Assembly (NCBI GenBank): GCA_958299035.1 | Contig: CATQJL010000316.1 | Location: 14,044,347 to 14,108,346, forward strand | Reading direction: 5' to 3' | Length of the DNA stretch: 64,000 bases | Source of the DNA: Cylicocyclus nassatus | Taxonomy: Eukaryota > Nematoda > Chromadorea > Rhabditida > Strongylidae | Part shown: positions 48,652 to 59,421 of the stretch, in pieces | Layout: the number at the start of each line of letters is the position of its first letter | How positions within the stretch are numbered: position 1 is the first letter of the stretch | The notes under the pieces: model-generated | What the model was told of the DNA's origin: nothing | Database searches by the model: none | The model's input: only the letters and a program-made list of their open reading frames with translations | Translations under genes and position numbers: made by a program

Positions 48652-49293
48652 TTATTCATAACTTCTGGTTTTTCCAACCGAATTGACTGTTTATATTTTC
48701 ATATAAAGGAGTAAGTCATGTTCTTTATAATGACATCTTAGCTGCTTACTAATAATCATCTCTTGCACAGATAGGAGCGGTAGAGGAAAACTTGTCAAAT
48801 TTCGAATTTTCTGTGTAGGGTCATGAAAAATCTGAAAATTGCAATAAAAATCGAGGCAGCCGATATTATAGGTTCTGTTAACAGCTCTTTCTAATTGTAC
48901 AGAAATTGCGCCGATTGAGCGTTTCTATGAAAAGTTATGATTTTCGGGCAAGCAATGCAAAAGGGAGAATTTGATTTATTTTGGCATTCTTCAGGGAAAT
49001 CATAATCTTTCATAGAGACGCTCAATCAGCGCAAACTTCGCACTGTTAGAAAAATCTGGTGAAGGAATCTACAACATCCACTGCTCCGATTTTCGTTGCA
49101 AGTTTCTGATTTTTTATGATCCTACACAGAAAATTCGAATTTTGACTAGTTTTCTTCTACCGCTCCTATCTATGCAAGAGATGACCATTAGTAAGCAGCT
49201 AAGATGTCATTATAAAGGGAATGACCCTCTCTTTGATATAAAAATACAACCAGTCAAATCGGTTGAAAAAATCAGAAGTTATGAATTTTTGAA
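48652..49293. repeat. 640-bp foldback element (palindrome with 310-bp arms)
   Basis: The left arm from TTCATAACTTCTGGTTTTTC is inverted at the right (GAAAAAATCAGAAGTTATGAA). Internal anchors pair: TAATGACATCTTAGCTGC with GCAGCTAAGATGTCATTA, GATAGGAGCGGTAGA with TCTACCGCTCCTATC, and GATTGAGCGT with ACGCTCAATC. The centre is near 48975 and the loop is only about 20 bp. It would fold into one long hairpin if transcribed. Confidence 0.85.
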
Positions 49294-49327
49294 TTTGGTG
49301 CGAAAGAACTTTAGGGCCAACCTAATA

Positions 49328-49874
49328 TTAGGTTGGCTAATAAATAAGTTCGGTTGCTTTTTCAGTTCTTACAAATGCTGTAGACAAATTTTTGTCCAAT
49401 GTTTGGTATCTCTGAAAAGAGCACTTCACAGGGTATTGAAGCATATAGTCTTTTCGAGTAAAACTTATCTTCCCAAGAAAAATCAGCGAGAAACTGAAAA
49501 ATCGCAATTTTCCCAAAATGCGCAAATATGAGGAAATTTGGTTTTTTTAGTAAAACATTTACAAAATGGCAGATCACAATTCTTTTTGTTGTTCACTAAA
49601 TAGGGATAACTGCTCTGTATCCCAACACCCTGCTGTTCTGTACATCCATTACAGCATGAAAACGAAGCCCAAGAAGTCAAAGAATTGAGCTTCTGGAAAA
49701 TTCGTCATGTTGAGGCATAACTGTCTTTACTGACGATAAAAATTTTGATTATTTGATATGTGATAGAGGAAGCCTTGATCTACTTTCCCACAAAGAATCA
49801 TAGATTGAAAACAACAAGAAAATTTTTTATGACAATTTGTACGCTAAAACGAACTTACGTTTTAGTCAACCTAA
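49328..49874 (+). mobile_element. Degenerate mariner element
   Basis: Left end TTAGGTTGGCTAATAAATAA, right end in reverse TTAGGTTGACTAAAACG, both followed inward by AAGTTCG, bordered by TA (49326-49327 and 49875-49876). TTAGGTTGG is the classic mariner terminus. At about 49725-49755 the frame reads FTDDKNFDYL, close to the mariner SDEKxF motif that carries the second catalytic Asp, but stops break the surrounding frame. A dead internal-deletion copy. Confidence 0.75.
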
Positions 49875-50845
49875 TATTTATCTGGGACACTCTACCTACA
49901 TGTATGGTCGTTTTATGAGATACTCTGAACCTGTACAATGTTAGATTTTGCTACTTTGAGAAAAAGTTGGTTATAATTTCAAATCGAACTGCTGTTTTCG
50001 GTTGCTGAAAGAGGTTAACACGATTTTGCTAACAATGCCTCAATTCCATTTGAGGTTTTCATCACACCAGGGCCAAGGAGAGTGGAAACCTTGGCCTTCA
50101 GTCTCGAGGTATCAAATCTCGTTTTTCAAAAGCAAAATAGTTTAGGAATTATATGCTCCGGTCGTGCAGACGGCGATTGGTCGGTGAGGTCCAATGGGTG
50201 GGGCCCCTGACGTAACTTGGCGACAGCTAACTGGCTCCACACATCGCTGTCTGATTTCCGTTAACTGCTCGTCTGCCTTCTAAGATTGTAGCGCACAACA
50301 TCCGAATAAATTTATGTCATTTTGGGATTCTGTGAAGCTCATGGTGTCGTATTTAAGTCTAAAAATGAAGGAGTACTCGAAATTTCAGCTCTGCTTGGTT
50401 AGTGGCCTTGAAAGCCCTGTGCTGTGCTACTGATTGAAGTTGTCTGTGTACAAGATCATTTTTTTCGGACAGCATCATTTTTAAGCATAAATTTTATGTA
50501 ATCGAAAAGGTAAAACTCATTACTTATACACTGTTGGGACATTCCGATAGCAATTGCCATAGTTGCAATCTATAGAAACCATATTTGGCTGTCACATCGT
50601 AAACCACTATACTTCACCAAAGACAACTTTCTTATTGGATGGCATAGCTGGTTTTTTCCCTGTCTGATATCCTAAAACTTCTGCTCTCAAAAAACAAGTC
50701 GCATGTTAGACAAACAACTCATAACCTACAATCTCGTCAATTCTATGCTGACTACCTGTTACGAGAAGCACTTAGAAATAATATTCTGGTGTTTAGCAAA
50801 GAGAACACAATATTAAATTTTTTTTGAAACAATGATAAAGATAAA
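49875..50845. other. No supported gene
   Basis: About 1 kb without protein-like frames or long inverted repeats. Confidence 0.5.
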
Positions 50846-51063
50846 CGGGGCCTTTGATTTCTTTACCTCATTCCTATTGATGGTGCATCATTACACGTAG
50901 GCAACTCACTACATGCAAGTCAAGACGACTTTCTTCACAGAATCGTTTCCAAATCTGTGAAACGATTCTGTGAAGAAAGTCGTCCTGACTTGCATGTAGT
51001 GAGTCGCCTACGTGTAATGATGCACCATCAATAGGAATGTTGGTAAGGAAGTCAAAGGCCCCG
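50846..51063. repeat. Nearly perfect 218-bp hairpin
   Basis: The left arm (50846-50949), starting CGGGGCCTTTGATTTCTTTA, is inverted in the right arm (50959-51063), ending TGACTTCCTTACCAACATTC when read in reverse up to its outer GGCCCCG. Arms are about 104 bp with very few mismatches, and the loop is about nine bases (CAAATCTGT). The right end overlaps a family B terminus (GGCCCCGTCCACCC). Such low divergence between arms suggests recent origin or ongoing arm-to-arm correction. Confidence 0.9.
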
Positions 51064-51200
51064 TCCACCCAAAATCTCGATTTTCATGTTTTTGTCATTC
51101 CGGAGCCTTTAAGTGTCCTTGGTTCAGAGAGTCGAGAATACGCGAAAACCCCGACAATCCCTGTTTCGAGAAGCCGCAGGGCGAGTTTTCCAAACGGTGA
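51055..51200. repeat. Truncated family B MITE, copy 2
   Basis: AAAGGCCCCGTCCACCCAAA followed by CGATTTTCATGTTTTTGTC, CGCGAAAACCCCGACAATCC and TGTTTCGAGAA parallels the left half of 45299-45623 and the reverse of 59161-59421. No matching right end was found. Confidence 0.6.
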
Positions 51201-53549
51201 TTGGGGGTGCGACGATGTTATTTTCTGCAGGTAGAACACCCTATTTTCAACCGAACGTTTCAGGAGAGTACTGCATTGCAAGAATCTTGCTGCATTTTCG
51301 TTTCTTCTACACAAGAATTAGCGTTTTGTTTTCCTGACCTCCTCCTCTTCTCCTTGTTTTACGGCACCATCGCCGGCTGTAAGGTTCTCATAAGGAGCGA
51401 TCAGATGAGATGTGGTTACACCGACTGCTGCTAGTACGAGCTCTGACTATGCCCACTTGCCACATGTTTTTCTCAAGCGATTTCTCCCATCGCACGGGTG
51501 GTCAGAATTCAAGATCTATCATCCACAGCGGTCCAAAAAATTTAACTCAGCTTTATCTTATCTAGTTCTCCCTACACTTCTTACATTTTGAATCGCTGGA
51601 GTTGCTGGTGTACCTATCATAGCGAACTTTCTTAGAAGCATTCAAATAGCGTCAGGATCAAGCCTCCTTACATCGTTTGCGGTCATTATTCAAAAGAAGT
51701 TATAATGACCAACCAGATTTGAAAGCATCACCCTCCAAAATTAATTAGTGCGGACACGATTCCGTCTAAATTTTGTCCGCACAGTTTAAAGTGCATGTGA
51801 TGAAAAATAGAATTACGTAAGATGTGTCTAAAAACTTTTATCTTTGATGCTGTCAACACTGCTTCTCGAATGTCTACTGAATATTTGCTATCATCAACTG
51901 ATTTGACTTAGTCATTATTGTTGTAAAAAAAAGTATTGCATAATGACGTGCAATCGAAACAGGGTTAGGGGAGTGAGTTTCCTAGGGACGCAGTAGAAAA
52001 CGATAAGCTTGACAAAAAGTTTTTTTTTTGCGGACTGTACCTGACTAAGAAATCTCTTGATTGCGAAGTCGCATTAACTCGTGGTGGAAGGAATTCGCAA
52101 ACATTTATCCAGAACTACATTTTTCAAATTAACAAAATGTATTTTCAGAATTGCTACCCACTAAACTCGCAGGTCAGATTCATTTGGAGCTCAAAAGGTG
52201 CGCTACTGATTTTCCTGATAACAGTGTACTTCAATACTTTTCAACTCCAAGTACATAGCGATTTATACATCTTATTAGGTTTTTACGCCGATCATAGCAA
52301 GGTTTTCGTACAGAATGTCCCTGGCTTTTTCGAATGCGTCCCCTTTATGATGTTAACTTCCAATGGGTTTCCATCCCATGGTGGGCGGGCCAGAGAATAC
52401 AGGAGATGAGCGTTGCTTCCGCGTTGAAATTTCGGGGGTTAGAAGTGGCAGAGAAAGATCGGACTTTGGCCGATAGGTTCCATATGGGGGCTCCTACCCT
52501 GTGACCTTGTTTTGTCACGGGTCTCATTCTGCCGATCTACTGCCTTCAAAGGCAGTGTCCGAACAAAAAGTCGATTTTGAGATTTTGTGCTTATCAGGAC
52601 CTATAGCTGAATCCGAAAATCCAAACATCAACAACAAGAGCTGAATGCATAATAATAACTGAAGACCATTTGCCCTTTCCATCTTATGTGAGCACTAGCC
52701 CCACCCATATAAAGACGATACACACGAGGTACACTCAGTGCCGTTCGTCTACAAATCAGTGTGCGGCTACCGTCCAGTACTTCGGTGCGGACTACTAACA
52801 TCGGTATTGCGATAAGTCAAGTCAAGGCTTGGCTTCTTTTTTTTTAAGTCTGTATGTTGTGCATAGGACAACGTCTGGACTCGATGAGTATGCAAATGGT
52901 GTTTGGCGGCGTGGTCTCACAAATCAAAACTGCAGTCTTCTTTCAGGCCTCTGACGAAGACGAAGCGTGTCGAAACGTAAGGCAATAAAAGATTTACCGT
53001 AAAAATTTAGGCTCGGCAAAGCAATCGGTACATTTAAAAAATTCTTCCTAATTTGTGGACACGTGGTATGTAGTAAAACAATTTTTGCGATGATTCAAAT
53101 GTGTACACATTAGATGTCTACACATTAGGTGGACCGAGAGAGGGAAGGCGTGGAAGTAGAGTCCATTCCTAGAAGGTTGCAAATTTTTTGAAATTACCTA
53201 CACGGGTCACAAGCTTGTGCAAGTTTGTCTCATTAAATTGTTTCTAAGAAAATTTAAAAACTCGAAGTAATTTTGCAAGCCTCTTTGCCAGAAAATGCGG
53301 AGATGCAGGTACTCTAAAAAGTTGGAAAGCGTTTGAAATATTTCTTCAAGCTCGCACTCAAGGCCACGTCCTTCATTCAGAAAAAATCTGCTTCTCCTCA
53401 GGGGCCAGAAAGGAAAAATTCCCACACCCCCATTGCTACACATACACATTACTCCACTACATGTGTCAAAGGCCGCATGCGGCAAATCCGCTCGGAGGAA
53501 GCAAAAGGCAGCGTACAAAAGCTATAGAGGAGCAGACTTTATGTATCAA
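51201..53549. other. No supported gene; unit termini at 52545 and a hammerhead-like motif at 52950
   Basis: At 52540-52565 CTGCCTTCAAAGGCAGTGTCC looks like the abutting ends of two MITEs sharing a TTAA-like site, but their other ends are unclear. All ORFs are short and lack domains. Confidence 0.4.
52938..52985 (+). ncRNA. Hammerhead-like core motif, possibly retroelement-derived, copy 1
   Basis: CTGACGA at 52951, a possible stem (GAC...GTC), then GAAAC at 52972 has the order CUGANGA-stem II-GAAA of a hammerhead ribozyme core. A similar motif with a 4-bp stem (GACG/CGTC) lies inverted at 54611-54652. Hammerhead motifs occur in Penelope-like retroelements. I could not identify stem I or the cleavage site, so activity is unproven. 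Confidence 0.3.
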
Positions 53550-53947
53550 AGGCAGCAGATTCTCAGCTTAAAGTTTTTTTTGGTTACCTGGAGTAATTAG
53601 AGGGCTGATCTCGAAAATTGACTTTAAAGTGCGCGAAAATGGCAAAAAACCACCATTTTCCAAGGCCTCCTATTTTGAATTTGGAGCGTTCGCCATGGTT
53701 AGAGAGGCAGAACCGTTGCGGGACCTTTGCAATTGTAACATTACGGCATGCCTTCTCTGACAGGTCAGGGAGAATAGCAAGCTCGTGCGCGCGTACTAGA
53801 GTGGCTTGCGTGTAACGGGTTTATGGGCAGTTTGCTAAGCAAGGGGCAGCATGCTGTGCGCTCGGACCTGCTCTGTTCTCATTTTGGGGTGCAAGCAACC
53901 TCCCATGTCAAAATTTCAGGATGTTCGGTTTTGGGGAGCTGCTGCCT
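53550..53947. mobile_element. TTAA-type MITE, family A copy 3 (diverged)
   Basis: Left AAAGGCAGCAGATTCTCAGC, right GGGGAGCTGCTGCCTTCAA, with internal matches to copy 4 (ATGGCAAAA-ACCACCATTTTCCAAGGCC; GCACACAGCATGCTG-type block; GCTCGGACCTGCTC). Flanks are TCAA rather than TTAA. Confidence 0.7.
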
Positions 53948-55818
53948 TCAAGGCACTATCTCGCCGGATTCGGTGCAGACATATCGGCTTTTCCTAGATT
54001 TCATTAGGAAAGGCCCACTGATTATGCCAATGCCCAAGTACCATCAATAATTGCCTCCTTTACGCTGAGAAAATTGTGCTTAAAGGTCCATAGCACGCAT
54101 TTCGGCGTGCGCTGGACGATGTCCGTTTCTTCGCGTTATGTCTTTTCAAGCGACGCCATCCTCCTTAAGTGTTAGCACTGGAAGTCAAAGCTCAGAGAGA
54201 GCGAGATAGCTTGCCCATATTGCATTTAAGGCGTCAAAGAACGAGGATGCTTGAATTTTTGAATAAAAATGCGGGAAGTCTTGTAATTTGCAAATCTCCG
54301 GAAACCTTATTTTTGATAAGACAATGCTTCAAATGTTTTCCTTATCCTCAACTATAAGCATATTGAAATATATAGTTGCACGAACCATTTACAGCTCTTC
54401 TCATAGTCTCTCGACCATTTCAGCGGCTTTCCGTTTTTTCTTTATTTTTTTGGAAATGCTGAAAACGTTCCAAAGTTGTGCTGCTTTCTATCTAACATTT
54501 TAAGTATGTAGCTTCCAGGTTTCCTCTTTCGTAAGCCTCGGCATTGTTTGTATATGTGTGAGTATGTTAGTAAGCCGACCGAGGTTAGTAGATGTTTATT
54601 GTTAGTAGCGGCCTGACGTTTCGACGTGTCCGTCTTCTTCAGAGGCCTAAAGTGGTAAGAGATTTGATTTATGTCCTACCCCACCACAAACCTCCTCCAT
54701 ATCCGACCAGCCTCGACTTTACCCCCCCCCCCCCCCCCCAAAGTGTTACAAGCAAAAATTTAAATTTTAAGTATGTTTGTGATGAAAATAACCGTGTCCT
54801 TTGTTGAGATCTTTAATAGCCAAGGTTGAAGCTGGATTCACACGATTTTCATTACTGCAATCTTTCTTCTTACCAGAAGAATACTTCTTGCTGCTAGTCT
54901 GGATATGTAGAACAACAAGTTATAGACAGTTTCTTTATCTTTCTTTGCCGTACAGGTTTGTTATGGTAGGTACCTTATTGCCTTACGTTTGAAGGTTTCA
55001 AGATAGAAAGACTTACAACATAGAGCGACATGTTTTTTCAAGTCAAAGAAAGTAAAGTAACTTTAAAAAAGACTTTGTGGCTGCTGGGGACCATCAGGAA
55101 TTCAAAAAGAGCAAAAGGTTCCCTATGCAACACCGCGCTTCCGGTCATAATGTTTGTAGTGAAGGGCAGCGCAAAAAATCTATGAATGATGTTAAAATCT
55201 CTGACCTTTAAAAGAGGACCTCTCTTTTGAAGCTGCGCTCCGATTTCCGGGGAAAATGTTTATGCATGCTATTTTAGAAAGAAAAGAAAATGTTGTCTTC
55301 TGATAAGCAACCCAAAAGCAAACATGTTGTAAAATGGCGGTATAGCTGTAGTACACATATTGAGCTCTTAATGACTTGACCATGTGTGATGGGACTGTCA
55401 TAAAGCATACAGATTACATTTTATCGAATGTGCGTGTTTCGCGACTAATCGAGTATCTGCTTACTGTAAAGTGACGAAGAAGCAGATCCAATAACTGGAT
55501 GCAGTAGCAATCCTTGTATCGCGTCAATTTGATAACTTTGATAATGTCAATTTTATTCAACAGCGGCCTTGCAATATGTGTGAAATTTACTGAACTGGTT
55601 GGAAGACTCAAAACCTTATTTTGCAAAAGACGTCGTCCGCTTCAGGCAATGTCAATAAATAAGAGTATGTCGAATGGAAATGAATCACGCATGGACTGTA
55701 AGAAAAGCGTCGACAAAGTGACAACTGCAGAACTTGCCAAACTCACCTGTTCGATTTAGTCAGCCTCCCAGTGTCCTCTTTCACGCAGAGACAAAGTTGT
55801 TGACCCTGCAGCACTTAA
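53948..55818. other. No supported gene; poly-C run at 54722-54739
   Basis: An 18-base C run lies next to the inverted hammerhead-like motif. ORFs such as 54592-54807 read through that run and are not credible genes. Confidence 0.5.
54611..54652 (-). ncRNA. Hammerhead-like core motif, copy 2
   Basis: Read on the minus strand: AGGCCTCTGAAGAAGACG, GACA loop, CGTCGAAACGTCAGG. CTGAAGA, a 4-bp stem II with a tetraloop, and GAAA match the catalytic-core order. It is inverted relative to 52938-52985 and shares an AAATCAAA block upstream with it. Function unproven. Confidence 0.3.
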
Positions 55819-56289
55819 AGGCAGCGTCCACCCAGAATTTGGCCCCCCATGTTTTCGTCATTCTAGGGCCTTTCCGTGGCCCTGATTACAGTTCCGAGCT
55901 TCAAACTCTTTGAAATTCACAAAAAAACCCGATTCTTGGGGACCCAGTTTTGAGGGCGTGGACGAGTTTGGAATTGCTCGTCCCCGTCGGCAGGCCAGCG
56001 GGAAGGAGCTGCAACTGCATGAGTGCAGTTGCATTGCAGTGTGCAGTGTGCAGCTTCTGCTCACTACCTTGTCAATACGTGTCGGGAGGCACGTATTGAC
56101 AAGGTAGTGAGCAGTCCCTGATGGGCGGAGTCTGATATCAGACTCCGCCCAGCCAGGGACTTTCAGGCTCCTTATCTCCATTCAGTGACAACGTTAGAAG
56201 ACCGAACCAACGCAGATGCCCCTTTTCTGGGGCCTACAGTCAGAATCGACACTAATCGGAGGGAATTGGGTTTAGCCTGGACACTGCCT
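55819..56289. mobile_element. TTAA-flanked MITE, family B copy 3, containing two hairpins
   Basis: Left AGGCAGCGTCCACCCAGAAT, right TTAGCCTGGACACTGCCT, with TTAA at 55815-55818 and 56290-56293. Inside are a 23-bp-arm hairpin (56059-56112, loop TCGGGAGG) and a palindrome around GATATC (56123-56150, GGGCGGAGTCTGAT and its inverse), as well as CAACTGCATGAGTGCAGTTG at 56010-56029. Confidence 0.8.
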
Positions 56290-56716
56290 TTAACGCTCAT
56301 CAAAAGGCTCTTGAGTAAAGTTTTCGGAGTGTATTTGATGTCCGCGTATCACATGGTGACTCAAAGAAATCGTTTTAGTGAAAAACTATAGCAATGCACA
56401 TTAGCCTTATTGATGCGAAATGGGATTCAGACTGCTTATCTGCATTTACAGAGCTACGCTATTATTTAGATATATGGCAAATGGAGTCACTCTAGGCTTA
56501 GCATAGGTGACCTTCACGCAGTCCGCATTTCGTTTTACAAAGGAAGGGGAAGAAATTTTTTGAAGAATTAGTTGAGAATTACGAAAAGGTTATTGAGCAA
56601 AAATAAATTTTCACAGTTCAAACAGAACAAAACTTGATAAAGCTGGTCAACTTCAAGCCCATTCGTCCAACATTCTTTACCCTGAACAAAGCTCTCATGA
56701 TGCCACTGTCACATAA
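56290..56716. other. No gene seen
   Basis: Short AT-rich spacer between a MITE and repeat K, nothing supported. Confidence 0.5.
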
Positions 56717-57065
56717 TTCGGGTGTATGTCAAGAGGAGCGATTTTTTTTGTCAGATGGAAAGCAGGCAACACATAATTAGTGTTTTATAGAGTTTTTGAA
56801 TACCTTGAAATTTTAAAAGAGATGTAATGGGCAACTGCACGGATTGTCCATCTTAACACCTTGAAAATCGATTCCAAACAATTTGGTGAAGGTCAAAAAC
56901 CCATGAAAATTCGGTTAATAGCGATTTTGTAAACATTCCGGTCAATTTTCCAGAAAAAAGTCGTCAAACTTACAGCCAATGGGCTCCATAGCACAAAATT
57001 GGAGTTCTAAGTTGGTAACAGGCGGAAAATTCGCGCCTCTTGACCGTCTCCCACACAATTCTAGT
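56717..57065. repeat. Dispersed repeat K, copy 2
   Basis: Aligns with 25166-25560 over its length (GTATGTCAAGAGG, TTGTCAGATGGAAAG, GGTCAAAAACCCATG, GTCGTCAAACTTA, CTTGACCGTCTCCCA). No coding capacity. Confidence 0.65.
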
Positions 57066-57234
57066 ACATGCTCATCATCTCTAACGCTTCATCTTTGTAG
57101 ATGTTTATCGTGGTCATTGCCGCCTTAACATCCCCATTCTCTGTACAACCAACAACCAACTTTGAGCTCTAATATGCTCGCAATGAAAGCACAAAAAGCG
57201 TCTCAAAAACATTGGGGGGGGGGATAGAAAGAAC

Positions 57235-58205
57235 AGCCGATGATACGACACCAAATTTGAAATGTGTTGGGTTTTTTCAAAAGTTCTACCCGTTTTCGAA
57301 CTTTGAATTTGATTTACCGTAACTCTTCTTAGAAATGATTTTTCCAATTGCTGTAAACTGTATTACAATCTGCAAATCTTTGGCTCTGCGCACTATTCAA
57401 GATTATTGCAGTAACAGTGGAGAAAATTTTATAAGCGAAAATCGAGGAACATTTTCTTGTAGTAACCTTCACTTTGCAATAGCATAACTTGATTTGGAAT
57501 ATAGCTGAGTTGCACAAGACTGCTCACAGTGTAGCCCATGGTAAACTGAGCAGTACCAACTTTGAATTTCATCAAACTCTTTTATAAGAATTTTGTGCTG
57601 AAAAATCCGAAAAAACCCAATTATTTTGCTCTTTTTAAGGCGGCAAAAAATGCAACTTTTTTGACATTTTGGATTTTGTTCGCAGTTGACAAATCAGGAA
57701 ATCTTTTCGTTCTTCTAGTGGCGTTGTTCCAGTTCTAATCTTACTATATAGAGTAAGAGTTCCGCGATTGCAATATGTTTATGATTTTTATGCGACTTGA
57801 AGTGACCATAAAGACAGGTTATGTTTGAGATAAAAATTTGTAGGTTCAAATTTTTTTTCAAATTATATCTCGATGAGCGTTTCGTAGCACAAGCCTCCAG
57901 CAAACATTATGCACGTTTTAAAAGAAATTCTTTTCTTTTGGCTGTAGATTTTACGGCGATAGAGCAAATACGAATATTTTCACATTTGTTTCGCTGTCTT
58001 TTCAAAGTACGCAACCACACAGCGAATAAAGATCTAAAAACACCAAAATATGCCTGAAAAACTAGAATAGAATACTTTTGGATGATATAAGCAATATTTA
58101 TGAGAAATGGTTTCTTCCTCCAAGATCGGCAGTTCAAAAAAAGGTACCGAAAACGGATAGAATTTTTGAAACAACCCAATACATATCTATGCGATGGAAT
58201 GGGAA
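57235..58205. repeat. Possible diverged inverted-repeat element
   Basis: GTGTTGGGTTTTTTCAAAAG and TCTACCCGTTTTCG near 57265-57300 are mirrored, with mismatches, near 58140-58190 (CGGATAGAATTTTTGAAACA, ACCCAATACAT). The arms decay quickly inward. A G10 run at 57214-57223 lies just outside. Confidence 0.35.
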
Positions 58206-58739
58206 TGATGGTTGTATGACATGCAATCTATGTACATCAAAGGAGCCGTACACTTTTTTCAGAGTTAGGTGGCCTCGGGTCATCTGGCTAGCCACATAAT
58301 GATGCGCAGAGCAAACAGAATCATAATTTTTCTCTTCTTCAGATATACATTCATCATTATGACCTATCATTATGACCTTTACATAACCTTCTTCTACACC
58401 ATAAGTTTCAAAATTTGTTTTTTGATCACCTCAGGGCCCTTCCCATCCTGTGTCCACCTCATACCGAGCCTTTAGATCAACAGACGTAGGTTCCTTTGCT
58501 GACCAAAGGCGATATAAATACAGAAATTAATGAAATTGAAGCTAGTGTCCCCGCAGGTATAGAGGCTATGAACTTGCTATGAAAAACAGTCTTGACCATT
58601 TCATCACTCATCGCCACGGTGCGAAGTCGTAAGCTACAACGAGAGAAAAAGTAGTTAGAAGCACCGTCCATTGTGTGTTGGGGGGGGGGGGTAATGAGCT
58701 TTTAACAGCTTACGATATAGGACTTTCTAATGAAGTTAG
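58206..58739. other. No gene seen; poly-G run at 58680-58691
   Basis: No protein-like frame; a 12-base G run is followed by the left end of a MITE. Confidence 0.5.
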
Positions 58740-59157
58740 AGGCAGCCTCGGCTGACTCTCGACTTGAAGTTTTTTTGCTTACCTAGGATAATTCGAGGCG
58801 CTGATACCATGAAGAGAGCGAAAATGGCAAAAGCACCATTTTCCAAGGCCTTCATTCTGAATTTGGACGAGTGAAGCACGTCCCGCCATGGTTAGAGAGG
58901 CAGAATCATGCAGGGCCTCTCGCAATTATAACATTGCGGCATGCCTTCTCTGACGGGTCAAGAAGAATCAAGCTCGTCCGCGCGTATTAGAATGGCTTGC
59001 GCGTAACGGGTTTAAGGGCAGTTTTCTAAGCAAGGGCAGCATGCTGTGCGCTCGGACCTGCTCGGTTCTCATGGGGGGGGGGGGGGGGGGTAGGGGGAGG
59101 GCAAGCAACCTTTCATGTCAAAAATTCGAGATGTTTGGTCTTGGCGAGCCGCTGCCT
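58740..59157. mobile_element. TTAA-type MITE, family A copy 4
   Basis: Left AGGCAGCCTCGGCTGACTCT, right TCTTGGCGAGCCGCTGCCT. Internal match with copy 3 (AGAGAGGCAGAA, CATGCCTTCTCTGAC, TTGCGCGTAACGGGTTTA). An 18-base G run lies at 59073-59090. Flanks are TTAG and CTAA, a plausible decayed TTAA. Confidence 0.75.
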
Positions 59158-59160
59158 CTA

Positions 59161-59421
59161 ATGCCCAAGTCGTTGCTTCGGAATGGCGAAAAGGCATGAG
59201 GACCCCAAGCATTACTGGAGGAATTTGGCGCCGACTGCCTCCAGTAATGCTTGCCCATCCGTGCGCGTCCAGCCACCATTCTGGAGAACCGGCCTTCGGA
59301 TTCTTAGGCAGGGGTTGTCGGGGTTTTCGCGGATACTTGAGATCATATTCGGAACATGAGAAGGACCCGGAACAACCAAAACGTGAAAGTCGAGAATTTG
59401 GGTGGACGGTGCCTTCAAGCA
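59161..59421 (-). repeat. Family B MITE, copy 4, reverse orientation, abutting a family A copy
   Basis: The right end GAATTTGGGTGGACGGTGCC reads in reverse as a family B left terminus. The inner part (CGGGGTTTTCGCGGATACTTG) matches copies at 45299 and 51055. It contains an inner inverted block (CAAGCATTACTGGAGGAATT at 59206 and ACTGCCTCCAGTAATGCTTG at 59232). The left end touches the family A copy at 59157. Confidence 0.65.
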
